From Limnomonas spitsbergensis (taxonomy: Eukaryota > Chlorophyta > Chlorophyceae > Chlamydomonadales): a stretch of DNA of 64,000 bases. Where the stretch lies: contig JAYJMM010000114.1 of the NCBI GenBank assembly GCA_037349105.1, positions 4,641,501-4,705,500 on the forward strand, read 5' to 3'. How positions within the stretch are numbered: position 1 is the stretch's first letter; each line of letters starts with the position of its first letter. Below are positions 42,025 through 52,368 of this stretch, one piece after another. The notes beneath the pieces were generated by a model that was not told where the DNA came from, searched no databases, and saw only the letters and a list, made by a program, of their open reading frames with translations. The position numbers and the translations under genes are program-made.

Positions 42025-43685
42025 TCAGGAGGCGGGTCCCCCAGCCCTGAAAGCAACACGCTTGCACATCGCAATATCAGGGTTCATTGGGTTGGCCTCG
42101 TTGGCAACTTGGCTGACTTTGAAGATTTCCGAGCCTTCAGTCTTCCGAGGGTCTACTGATCTCGAGCCCTCGGTCAGCCGAAGGTCCGCTGATCCCGCGC
42201 GCCCCTCTCTCAACTGCGGCATACTCTTACCAAGCCTCCTCTGCCGGCCGACCAACATCGAGGCAGACTTCCCGCCGCCGACACTGCCGCCGCCGCCCTC
42301 ACTACCGCCGGGCCTCCTCTCAAGCAGCCGCTGTGCGACCTTCAATGCCGCAGTGTAATTGCCGTTATTGTTTCTGTCGCTGTTGCCGCCGCCGTCAATT
42401 CCCTGGTGTATGTCAGGCCTCTTCTGCGGGGCCCCGGGCACATGGAACAGCTGGGGCAGCAGCAGCAGCCCATTGGTGGCATGTCTCAGCTGCATGCCCT
42501 CTTCAAACAGCTGTTGCATGGCGAATCGAGCCGAGTCCCAGCGGAGCTGCGCAACAGGCAAGGCAAAAAGAGTGGACATATAAGAGTGGGCATAAAGAGT
42601 GAACAATCACACAGGAGCTGCACATTAGGTGGCAGATGGGGTGGACAGATTAGGGTGGACCTAAAAAGAGTGACCATGTCAGGTGGAGCTGTGCATCAGA
42701 CGGCAGATAGAGTGGACATGTAAGAATGGACATATAGAGGGGACAGATAAAGACGTCTTGTGCAACGGACAGCACAAAGAGCGGGCGGATAGAGTGAGCA
42801 GTCAGAGTGGTGATGTGCAGCAGACATCAGATAGATTTAACAGATACGAGTAGACATATAGAGTTCACAGATTAAGTGGAGCTGTGCAACATACGACAGA
42901 TAAGAGTGGACATAAAGAGTGCGCAGTCAAAGAGGGTTTAAGGAAACTCCCCCCCCCCCCAATCAGTTTCTAAAATAAATAAAAAAGACAGACTACGCAC
43001 TTCGCCAAAGCAGGAGGCGTGAGGTACCGCTCGACCCACAGCACTTCTATCCTTAAGTAGGATGGCCCGCTCACGAAACCACTTAACCTGGGCCTCACAC
43101 CTACCCTGGCGGCCTGGCCTGTCACCCAGCAGCCCAGCCTGGCCACTAGGGATACTCGGGGTTTGATTTGATTTGCCCGTGTTTGAGCCACAGTTGTATT
43201 TTAATGGCAGCTCAACCCTCTCCCTCGCCTGTGCATGGCCGCGTGCGAGCTGGGAAACAGCACATTGGCACCTTATCGAGATTAGCTAACGCGTGCAACC
43301 CTTGGGCACATTCCCGTCACACAACTTAACCTGGACCTCTCCCTGGCCTGTCACTTACCTCACCCTGGCCTGGAAAGCCGTGTGCGGCGCAAGCACGTAC
43401 ACATATTTTATTTAGCCGTGATCGAGCCTTAGGTTTAGAAAAAAGGCAGCTGAACCCTCACACTGTCCTGGAAAGCCGTGTGCATGTTGGGGAACAGCAC
43501 ATTCATCAGTCCGTGTTCGAGCCCTAGGTATACCCCTCCAAAAAATACTGAGCCCTCACCCTGGCCTGGAAAGCCGCGTACGAGTTGGGGAACAGCAGCG
43601 TTTTGAGGTCCAGCTCCTTCATCGAGGACACAAACGATACAGGCTCGAGTCCAGCAAGGGCAGCACCGAGGCAGATGGCTCCAGC
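42025..43685 (-). CDS. minus-strand spliced gene fragment, unrecognised
   Basis: Two exons join in phase: 43685-43560 (42 codons, acceptor gtacag, donor AGG|gtgagg) and 42546-42025 (174 codons to a stop, acceptor gcgcag). The first encodes a hydrophobic helix then a mixed segment (AGAICLGAALAGLEPVSFVS ... LLFPNSYAAFQAR); the second begins LRWDSARFAMQQLFEEGMQL and ends in a Gly/Ser/Arg-rich low-complexity tail. I do not recognise the family. Upstream exons probably lie beyond 43690 but are not identified; a minus frame at 43996-43619 is in a different phase. Introns on both sides show repeated splice junctions. Confidence 0.45.
42547..42935 (-). repeat. repeated acceptor region upstream of the 42546 exon
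   Basis: Read on the + strand, ggagctgcgcaacaggcaag at 42543 recurs as ggagctgcacattaggtggcag (42612), ggagctgtgcatcagacggcag (42683), a weaker gtgcagcagacatcag (42815) and ggagctgtgcaacatacgacag (42877), separated by 'agagtggacatataagagtg' words. On the minus strand each copy is an exon start preceded by its AG. Confidence 0.65.
43200..43560 (-). repeat. repeated donor region downstream of the 43560 exon end
   Basis: On the + strand 'ccctcaccctggcctggaaagccgcgtacgagttggggaacagcagc' at 43553 recurs as 43453 (ccctcacactgtcctggaaagccgtgtgcatgttggggaacagc), 43360 (ctcaccctggcctggaaagccgtgtgcgg) and 43208 (decayed). On the minus strand these are exon ends with gtgagg-type donors. Confidence 0.7.
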
Positions 43686-43689
43686 CTGT

Positions 43690-45450
43690 ACATCCCTTGG
43701 TCGCTGGACGTGGCCGCACTTCCGGACCCCCGGCTGCCTCTGGTAGCTCCCTTGCTCAGCGGCGGCGGCGCCTTGCCGCTGGTGGATCTCTTGCTCAGCG
43801 CGGCGCCAGGCTCCCCGGTGCTCGCCTCCTGTCCAGAACCCGGCTGAAGGACATTCGCTGACTCAGTTGGACGTGGCTGCTGGTCGCTCCTCTGCTCAGC
43901 TGGTCGCGGCTGCTGGTCGCTCCTCTGCTCAGCAGCAGGGTGTGAAGGTGATGCTCCCGGCGTGTTGCGGCGCGGCCAGCTTTTCTTCTCCGTCACGAGC
44001 CTGCTGCTACGGCTGTTGCATGTCCCACGGGTCAGTCGGCATGGACTGGGCTCTCATGGAGGGGGGGCCTGGGATATGACAGAACGAGGGTTTCGGTTCT
44101 GTCTTGGGCATAGGTGGTTATGGTTTAAAGGTGCGTGGTGGGCAGGGGTGTTCAGGGTTCAGGTTTTGGGAGGCCAGAGGTGTTTAAGGTAATGGTTTAG
44201 GGCTCATGCCACATGGTCAGGGTCTTGATGGTGAAGCAAAGGACGATCTTGGGGGGGTTCAGGGGCCTCTGCACAGTGTTGAGAGCTTTGGGGGGCTTGT
44301 GGGCGTGTGGTCTTAATTATTGTGAATATAGCTGGAAACCTGGGAGGGCGGGCTTAGGGCAAACAGGTTGTCGTCACAAAGTTAACGCAACCAGCCCAGC
44401 AACCACAGCTTTTTTCGACAGGGCCAGGCAGAGCGAAACGGGGGGAGACCACCAACCAAACCGACAGGTCTCATGAGTTTGGATGCATGCCCTGATGTCA
44501 GAGAAATTGGGAACCTGTCACGGCCGTGTGCCAGGCCCCACACCTCTTACCATACCTCTTTACAGGTAGGGAAGAAACTTGACTCAGCAGGGGCGTGAGA
44601 GTTAAGGAAACTGCGCGGCATGGGCCGAGTGCGTCCGCGCCCTACTACCATTATAACAAGAAGAAAGTATAGCAAGCGTGGCTGCAACGTCCGTGTGCCA
44701 AGTCCATCAGAGACCCCCTTTCCACACCACTTTCCACACCTTTTGCCGGAGTGGCAGTACGGTATCGCTCAGCGGGCCTCGTTGCCCCCCTCGGCTGGGC
44801 GAGGGCAGAGAGGCAGGCACCGGATGTTGCAGGGGCGGCTGTTGCAACCCGAGTTGTTGCACAAACGGCTGTTACAACCCGAGTTGTTGCACGGACGGCT
44901 GCTGCAGCCCTATGTTGCCGCTTGCCTCTGCCACCTTTATAGCCATAGTTAACTGGCTAAAGCAAGTGTTCCTGCAGCGTCTGAATGCTCATCAAAGGGA
45001 GAGGAGGGGGGGGGCAGGGAGGCGCAGGAGGGGGGGGGAGAGAGAGGAGAGAGAGGAGAGTCCGATTCCTCACCAGAGGAGGGGGGGGGGAAGAGGAAGG
45101 AGGGGAAGAGGGGGGGGGGGGAGAAGCAGGTAGACTGGAGTTGGGATCCTTATATAGTTGTATGTGATTGTATTTGTTAGTAATGAACACCGGCAGCATT
45201 ATTGGATGCATACACATGGTACACTTAAGGGCTGTTTCTGCCAGGACCTGGTCTCTGCACTCGCACACAATTGGATAGTTATATGTGTATACAAGCATGA
45301 TGAACCAGTTTCCCCGCTGGATGTTGTTGTTCCCTACATACCTTTGATGTGAAGTTTCCACCACCAGCCTGAACATAAAGTAGCAGTCGTAAAAATACGC
45401 CTCGATTTGTGAATAAAGTAAGGCTCTTTCCATCTACATACCGGTATGCC
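43690..45450. other. no confident gene; short repeats and purine tract
   Basis: 44835-44925: three copies of a 30-bp unit (cggctgttacaacccgagtt...). 44990-45130: G/A tracts with several G8-G10 runs, likely G-quadruplex-prone, with shadow ORFs on both strands. The word caggccaggcagagcg at 44421 recalls the 58-bp minisatellite at 2200-3925. Confidence 0.45.
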
Positions 45451-45689
45451 TATATACCGGCCCTCGTCATGCTGCGTGAGAGGCTTGTCACCATCCTGGA
45501 CAGCTTTGTGTTCATATGCCCCTTGCCATGGCCTGATACATAGTAGTAGAATGGATGACGGTGAAGCTACACATCACAGCAGGCTGGAATTATCCTGGCC
45601 TGTTATCTATGATAAGTCACCTCGAGCCTCGAGGAATCTTGAGATACCCTTCAGGTAAACGGGCGATTAACCTTCTAGTCTGGTCACCT

Positions 45690-45900
45690 CCCGTTTGACC
45701 TTAAGGTTACCCACCTACAATCGTTGACCTCTAGATCATATGATTGGGGCTGGGTCAACCGCCGCCCACCTCGGTTGCGGGACCTGGAGTTAAACGGCCG
45801 TTGATGTCCTGATGACCTCGAGGTCATATGTTCTGGCCTGTTGAATGGGCGTTGATCTGCCCCGGACAGCTGACCTCGAGGTCAACTAGAGGTCAGGAAA
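45690..45900. repeat. cluster of TGACCTCGAGGTCA palindromes
   Basis: Perfect 14-bp palindromes TGACCTCGAGGTCA at 45813-45826 and 45871-45884, with decayed relatives ttgaccttaaggtta (45695) and ttgacctctagatca (45724) and a half site aggtca at 45890. Spacing about 58-90 bp. Function unknown. Confidence 0.6.
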
Positions 45901-46249
45901 GGGGGGGCAGCCGTAGGGACGGGAAAGGCGATTTTTGAGCTACAAATCCCAATTTATGGGGTGCTTGGGGGGATTTCTCGGGCTAAGGCCCTTGCGGGGG
46001 GGCATCAGCACAATCCAGCAGAGCAGTCATGGTAGATGTTCGTGGGGGCTGTGCATGCTCTGGCTATTTGTGCACACAAGGACGGCACTTTGGCAAGTGT
46101 TTCGGGGGCAGGGGCATGCATGCACGGGGAGAGATAGAGGGCCTCGTGTCCCCTCAGTTTTGCGCATCTGCGTGCCCCCTTCAGTTTTGTTTTATTTAGC
46201 AAGGCTCAGAGACACAGATACATACACCATATGTCTACCGTAGTCACAC

Positions 46250-46470
46250 ATGAGCACACGGCATGAGCAAACGGGCATGGAGACACACGGCATGGGCAGG
46301 GGTGGCTTGCAGGCATGGAGGCACACCGGCATGGGGGCACACAACACGGGCAGGGGTGGCTCAAAGGCATGGGGGCACACGGGCGAGCCTCGCTTCCTCT
46401 TTTAGCAAGATTCAGCTTCACAGCTTCAGCATGAGGGCACACGAGCATGGACTGAGGCACTGCGTCACGG
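46250..46470. repeat. ggcatgggggcacac repeat
   Basis: About eight loose copies of gggcatggaggcacac/ggcatgggcaggggtggct words. No coding support. Confidence 0.6.
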
Positions 46471-46762
46471 GCATTCAATGGGGGGACACTCGGGCACAAA
46501 TAAACTCCTGACTTGCATTTAAAACAGGTTCATTATCACTTGTGTCCAGAGTGCTCACTCCGTTTCTGTTTTCTCTCCCAGGTCTGCGGTAACACTGATC
46601 TGGGCGTGCTTGTAACACCTCGACACATGTCCAAGTGCTGATATTGTGAAGTTTCATTCAAGACGCTTCAGAAAGGGCTCCTTGAAAACGAAAACGCACT
46701 AGTCGAACTCGATCAGGACCCTGATCGATCGAAAAGCTTTACAATATGATATATTTATTTAT

Positions 46763-47598
46763 TAGGGATCTCCTTCATGGGAGACTGAAAAAAAAGTGTG
46801 CTTAGAAAAACAGTGACTAAAAAAATACAACGGGGATCTTTGGCACCTTCCCCGGGTTTATTTTGGTGTCTTTTCTTTTCCTTGAATCCTTCGCTCTTTT
46901 TTTAGGGTTGTTTCCTTTCGGGTGCATACAACCATCGGCGTGTCAGTGCGATAACCAGTGATGTGCTTCCTTACGGCTCGTGAAATTACGGTTTGCGGTG
47001 ACGGTGCAATTAGCGCGCAATTTACCAGGACCGTCCAGATTGCACCGCAATTACTGCAAATAGCTTTCGGCGTAACCACAGACGAAACCCTGGTTACGCA
47101 CCGCAAATGGGATTTTCGGCTCGGAACCTACCCGCCAATTGACGAAAAGTCGTGACACGTTAACGTGGAAGTTGTTCTGATCTTTACGATATCTTCCTAT
47201 GAGTTGACGCACAACGATAGAGCAACTTCCCACCTTCGAAAATGAATGACTGATGTCCCCAAAAGACATAAATATGCTAGAACGTGCTTGCGGTCTAGAT
47301 TACAGCTCGCTCTTAATTGCGTGCAAGCTAAAAAGCCTTGCTTGCGCGCAATTACGTGTTACGCCGTAATTGACCGTAATTACTTACACAAAAATCGGAT
47401 TACGGCGTAATCGCACAGCACTGGCGATAACGCACGGCATGCAATAACTTTCCGACGTTGGGTGCAATAGAATCACATTGATAGTGCGCCTCTTTTAATC
47501 GAGGCCGCGGGGAAGGTGGCAAAGATCCCCACCTTTTTTTTAAGTCCCTTTTTTTCTAGGCACACTTTTTTTACAGTCTCCCATGAAGGAGACCCCTA
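46763..47598. mobile_element. inverted-repeat element with about 95-bp arms, split by a hAT MITE
   Basis: The left arm (ATCTCCTTCATGGGAGACTG..., 46763-46860) is the reverse complement of 47500-47598 with few differences, including the GGGGATCTTTGGCACCTTCC block. Removing the inner hAT element leaves about 360 bp, the size of a foldback MITE. No clear target duplication. Confidence 0.75.
46956..47423. mobile_element. 468-bp hAT-like MITE with perfect 8-bp target duplication
   Basis: Ends CAGTGATGTGC / GCACAGCACTG (one mismatch) are flanked on both sides by gcgataac. The interior is AT-rich with several self-complementary words (gtaattac, attacgg). About 85-90 percent alike along its length to 52862-53322. 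Confidence 0.9.
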
Positions 47599-47804
47599 AA
47601 AAAACACGCGCGACAGAACCTACTATGCCGAAGCGACGGCTCACGACGCTCCGCAGGCACAGGCCAGGGGTGGGTTGCCATGAAGTGTTCTACCGCAAGC
47701 GCGGCCTCGATCAAGAGCAACGCATTAGCAATGCGATTCGATTGTACCCAGCGTCGGGTGTAGGCGATATGTATTCGAAAAGCTTTTTGGCCGCGCGGCG
47801 ATGA
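47583..47804 (+). CDS. weak 73-codon ORF beside the inverted-repeat element
   Basis: Very basic N-terminal half (KKTRATEPTMPKRRLTTLRR) then RKRGLDQEQRISNAIRL. It starts inside the right arm of the 46763-47598 element, so its start at least is transposon sequence. No recognisable domain. Confidence 0.25.
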   Translation: MKETPKKTRATEPTMPKRRLTTLRRHRPGVGCHEVFYRKRGLDQEQRISNAIRLYPASGVGDMYSKSFLAARR

Positions 47805-48865
47805 CACCTCTCGCCTGCCACCCACCCAACGTAATCGTCCGTTTCTAACGCCGTACTGTTGTCAGGCAGTCACTTACAGCCCAGCACCGACGGTACTGAT
47901 CAAGCGGAGGTCGCGAGTTAGACACCTGGGGCGCGTTCACATTGGGGGTGATCCGAGCCAAAGTGGGCGATGTACAGAATCCTGAGATTATCCTAACTAC
48001 ATCCACACTAGAGGCGCGAGTTGGGCGCGAGTTGGGCGACAGTTAGTCGTTGTACTTTTGTGTACATCTAGGATCATTTCAGAAACGACCTCCCGAGGTA
48101 GTGTTGAGAAATGATCCAAATGATCCTGCCACGCTGGCTGCCAGGCTGCCACGCTGGCTCGGTTCAGGGTTTACGCATACTCAAACTAGGTCGATTACGT
48201 GCATCCGAGTCTCATTCGTTTACGCGGATGTTATCATTTAACGGGTGTGATTAAACAAAATGTGGAACCATGCTGGACACTGGCAAAATGGCAAGTCTCG
48301 GTCAGTTCGAGCTCTGGTACAAGCTCGAGAAACCTGAGCGATTTCTCTCGCGTTCACAGCAGCACTCATAAGCCTGTCACGACGATCGTGTTGCGCTGAT
48401 AACAGAAGTCGACCGTGAAATCGTCTGTGGCTGACGGATTCCTGCAAGTAGCTGAAACTGGCGAGAAAGTGGACAAAAATGATCCTACCTAGGTCCACAC
48501 TTCACTCAGGGAAACCAGAAATGTCCAGACATTGTCCCAGGCATGTCCCAGGCTGTCCAGGGCTGTCCAGGGCTGTCCGAAATGTGTCTGGATACTGCAG
48601 TTTGGGCTAGACAGTGTCCAATTCGTATCCGAGTGTCCAGATAGTGTCCAGATTTTACAGATCATGTCCAGCACCCAATTAGTTATGTTTGTACATGCTA
48701 CAAGTATGTCATTGTCTCCTGATGTTATATTACTATTTATTTTGCGTGTTCTCCGAAAAGTGTGAGGCGATCTCAGGTTCACACTAAAAATGCTACACTA
48801 CCACTCTATGGCCTGTCACAATCAAGGCACAACGTTGATGCAGAGCTAGCTAGCTAGGTAGCTAG

Positions 48866-49187
48866 CTAGCGTGATGTGAGCTGGTCATATGTCATGCAAT
48901 ATAGGTGGTTGCTTGATTCCTTGCCCCCAACAAAGGCCACCACCAGCTTGTGACCAATGGTGTCCGTGCTGACAGCGTAGTACTCTGAGTCGACGAGGCT
49001 CGTCTGCACACGGAATACATGACGCTCCGGGACTGCTGGCTGCTGTGGCAGTGGAGGTGCTGGCGGTATTATCCTGCCCCTGCCCGGCCCCCTGCCGTGG
49101 CCCTGGCCTGGGTCTGGGGCTACATCCCTGTCCCTGCCTCTGCCCCTGCCCCTGCCCCTGCCCCTGGCCCTGCCCCTTCACTCCTGA
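48866..49187 (-). CDS. candidate minus-strand exon: RG-rich region plus conserved-looking tail
   Basis: In the minus frame ending at stop 48866-48868 the text runs from a Gly/Arg repeat (RGRGRGRDRDVAPDPGQGHG) through a Pro-rich linker to TSLVDSEYYAVSTDTIGHKL and VVAFVGGKESSNHLY. The last part has the composition of a folded domain. The longer minus frame 49706-48885 reads the same DNA in another phase and is largely repeat translation. Family unknown; it may be a second protein of the CACTA-like element or a captured gene end. Confidence 0.35.
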
Positions 49188-49429
49188 CGATGCTTGTTGT
49201 GCACAGTGTAACTGTTGGTCATGTGACAACTGCAAGCGAGGGTCGTCCATCTTCATCATGCGCTGGTCTTGAGGCAATTGAGAAAAACTGTACATGCAAT
49301 GAGAAAAATGTAAGGATATGAGGAGGGAGAGGAGATTACAGGGGGGACATTCATAAAGTCCGGGCAAGGATATATAAGAAGATGATAAGGCATCCCTAGA
49401 AACATGGAAGATTCTTGCATTCATATACA

Positions 49430-49700
49430 CGACTGTCCGGACATGTCCGGATAGTTCTTGATAGAAGGCCAGATATGGCCTTCTATCCAGCACTGTCCGG
49501 ACATGTCCGGACAAGTGTCCGGACAGTGCTGGATAGAAGGCCAGATATGGCCTTCTATCCAGCAGTGTCCGGACATGTCCGGACAAGTGTCCGGACAGTG
49601 CTGGATAGAAGGCCAGATATGGCCTTCTATCCAGCAGTGTCCGGACATGTCCGAACAAGTGTCCGGACAGTGCTGGATAGAAGGCCAGATATGTCGTTAT
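49430..49700. repeat. four 72-bp units made of two palindromes
   Basis: The centre ggccagatatggcc occurs at 49468, 49540, 49612 and 49684 (exact 72-bp period). Each unit holds a near-perfect 30-bp palindrome (GGATAGAAGGCC ... GGCCTTCTATCC) and the perfect 18-bp palindrome GTCCGGACATGTCCGGAC. The latter is the same word as in the element's subterminal arrays. Open frames on both strands here are by-products of a unit divisible by 3. Confidence 0.95.
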
Positions 49701-49945
49701 GGCCACTGCTCTTAATCTGCCGAACGAGAAAAGATCTGGAGCGAGCGGCTCTCAACACGTGTTGGAAAACAGCTTTGTCTATATCAACTGCGAATTTGCC
49801 TGTATCTTGCATCGATTTGATTGGGTCAAAGAGAAAGTTGTGCAAGGCTAATCATGGGTTCGCGAAACCACTGACAGGGTATACCGTACGTTAACATGCA
49901 GGTGTTTGTAAATCTGTAGGAATCATCCCTAGTTCCTCAGCACCA

Positions 49946-51549
49946 ATGAGCTTTTCTGTTCAATTTCAGCCTGTTGGCACGTTGTATGATGCTGGGGCGC
50001 GAAATGTCCTCGGCCCCATGGAGTTCGACCCAGCTCTCGCCGAGGCAGATTTTGTCAATCAGCTTATACAAGGGTGGGATATCCAAACGCCTACGACTCT
50101 GAGATTCTTCACCGCCTTCATCCACCAGAAGATTGCAAGGCAAGAGGGCAGCTCTTGCTTGAATTCCCCGGCTTCAGGACTACCTATTGCTTCAGAATCC
50201 GACTCGGACTGCGAAATGGACGCGGGATCCACAGTGGTAAATAACGGATCGTCGTGGACAGCCTCATCGTTCCTGGCGAAGGCTACAAGCGCCGTGAACT
50301 CACCATTCATGGGGGCGGGAGGCCCGTTCCATGTTCATTGCGAAAAATCGCGCATCTGCCAAGTATGTGATTCTGTGTCTCCATTCTATTTGCTGTTTTT
50401 AGTAGAGTAATTGATTGGCTTGCTTTCCCCCTCCCTCCCTTCATGCCAGGCTTACCTCGAACAAGAACAGTGTTGTGGGGCCAGCGATGAAGCTCTCGCA
50501 TGATTACAGGGACAGCCGCTTGAAGATGGCCAAGATGTACATGCAGGCCTACGGCGCAGACCTGTCAGCAATCGACAAGGGAAGCTCGAACCAGCTGCCA
50601 CAGCGGACATATCACTGGACTGGAGGAACAGCGACAGGAAAGGTATATCGCATGCACCATAATATCTTGTTCATATCTACTAGGCCTTCATTGTTGTCCT
50701 TCATCTTGGTTATAAGGCCATGCTGCACCATGCCTGAAGATAGAGATTCTCATGCATGCATGCTTTAATGTGGCTGAGATGTACCTAAATACCATACAAG
50801 AGAAACACTGACATAATATAATGTCCGTGTGTTCATCCTGCGTTCAGGGCGACTGGCAGGTGACCCCAGATATTCCGGCGTGGGAGGTCCTGACCAAGAT
50901 CTTTGGCCACGGCAAAGATTCCAGCACTTGGACTCGTGGCATGGCCTACGAAGGTAAGCGGTACAATACAAAACACACGACCTAACCAGCTTGCGGTAGG
51001 GTTTCCTTCTTTAATTTATTCTTCAATGTTTGTATGATTGTCAAAATTAGTACAATGCATGGGGATGCCTTCAAGCAAATATGCAATGAATAGTGCCTTA
51101 CTGATTAATTATATCACATGTCCATGCATTATTATATATCTCACATCTCACATGTCCATGCATGCTTTGCAGCAAACCCTGATACCTGGCTCAAGGATTC
51201 TGCTACCAAGGATGCTGAGAGGATTTCTCCCGCTACGGCTTCCGCGAAGGCGCATCCTACTGGATCTCTGGCTGATATGATGACCTCTGGTGGCTTCGTA
51301 CCGCCTGATGAGCAAGGACTCCCCAAGAAGGCATCGAAGGAGCCCAAGAGCGACACAGAGCTCAAGAAGGCTAGGGCAAAGCTGAAACGTGTGACTGATA
51401 CAGATGTGATGGAGTTTGTAGATTCAGCACATGCGCAGCGTGAGGGTCTCCCCTACAAGCCCATGCAGGGAGGGGCTCAAACGCTCCCTAAGGGTAGGGC
51501 CCCACAGACCGGCAAGAGGGGCAAAACTGCCCCGGGTCCGGAACTCTAG
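49946..51549 (+). CDS. spliced gene inside the CACTA-like element, unrecognised product
   Basis: Exons 49946-50362, 50450-50642, 50848-50953 and 51173-51549 (stop TAG) with good GT-AG sites (tttccccctccctcccttcatgccag is a textbook acceptor). Exons 2-4 join in phase. Exon 1 to exon 2 is off by one base at the strongest sites, so exon 1 may use another site, may be separated by a frameshift, or translation may begin at an ATG in exon 2. An acceptor-like ttctgttcaatttcag at 49955-49970 suggests exon 1 could itself start at 49971. Peptides: exon 1 NVLGPMEFDPALAEADFVNQ; exon 2 MKLSHDYRDSRLKMAKMYMQ; exon 3 GDWQVTPDIPAWEVLTKIFG; exon 4 Lys/Pro-rich ending GKRGKTAPGPEL. No known transposase motif seen; perhaps an accessory DNA-binding protein. 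Confidence 0.55.
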
Positions 51550-52368
51550 TGGTCCCTCATTGTCTCAGATTCAGTAGCTAGGAGGCAATGCCAACTTTTA
51601 TGATTGATGCGATTCCGTATCAATTTTATTTAGCCCATTGACTGCCAAGAAGGTGCATGGGACTTAAACTTGCACACCAAGTTTTACATGTCTGGGTCTA
51701 CAGCTGACATTGGCAACATGGTTTGACATTGACAGCAACCAATTTAAATACATGAATATGAATTAATGCATCCACGGTTCCTGCCTGGTTATGTGAAGCC
51801 TGTCCTGAAACAATCCAGAAATTAAAGCACCGATGAAATTGGATGTCCAGATAATGTCCAGATATTGCAAAAGCCTGTCAGCATCCACACAAAATTAGTT
51901 GAAACTGGACATGTCTGGATAATGTACAGACATTCGTCCGGATACTGTGGCTCCTCTATCTGGCCAGCCCATTGGGACAGCTGTCTGGATCATGTCCATA
52001 TATTATCCAGACACTTGTCCAAGAAACAGCAATGTCCGGACAGATGACTAGTTGAAACTGGACATGTCCGGACACATTCTGGACATTTCTGTTTTCCCTG
52101 AGTGCTTGGGCCGCAGATGATCCCAACGACTGGATTGGAGCCAATGTGAACGCGCCCCTGCGACCTCACATCATCCGTTGTATGATCCAGCCTTGGTACG
52201 GTAAAAGGTAGCACAATACGGCAAAACCTGTTTCGTATCCGGAGCGGATTGCTGCTCTGGATACGGCAATACTGGTCCGATCCGGCTCACCATGCAGAAA
52301 TTGTTTTTGCAGCCCTTCCGGGCGGCATGGAAGGCCATGCATCCCCTACACACGTGCGGCTTATGTGC

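Larger units (their letters stand above)
48503..52104. mobile_element. 3.6-kb CACTA-like DNA transposon
   Basis: Terminal inverted repeats of 26 bp with one mismatch begin CACTCAGGGAAA and continue CAGAAATGTCCAGA. Both ends abut the same trinucleotide ctt (48500-48502 and 52105-52107), a 3-bp target duplication as made by the CACTA/EnSpm superfamily. Subterminal regions (48510-48690 and 51840-52090) are packed with direct and inverted gtccaga/gtccgga words, the usual transposase-binding arrays. It contains a spliced + strand gene, a candidate minus-strand exon and the 72-bp palindromic array. No DDE transposase was recognised. Confidence 0.8.
47928..52158. mobile_element. outer inverted-repeat pair enclosing the CACTA-like element
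   Basis: GGGGCGCGTTCACATTGG at 47928-47945 is matched by its reverse complement at 52141-52158, followed on each side by a weaker match (ggtgatccgagcc / tgggatcatc). The end sequence resembles PIF/Harbinger-like termini, but no clean target duplication is visible (agacacct versus tgcgacct). It suggests the CACTA-like element inserted into an older short element. Confidence 0.55.

Noticed and set aside
44990..45167. Gly/Arg-rich frame over the purine tract
   Set aside because: Low-complexity G/A sequence; open on both strands by composition.
49698..49850. Possible upstream exon MATALNLPNEKRSGASGSQH
   Set aside because: Attractive composition, but no donor gives the phase needed by the next exon and the frame stops at a TAA; kept out of the gene model.
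48885..49894. 273-codon minus frame and 159-codon plus frame over the 72-bp array
   Set aside because: Both are products of a palindromic repeat whose period is divisible by three; only the downstream RG-rich segment in another phase looks coding.
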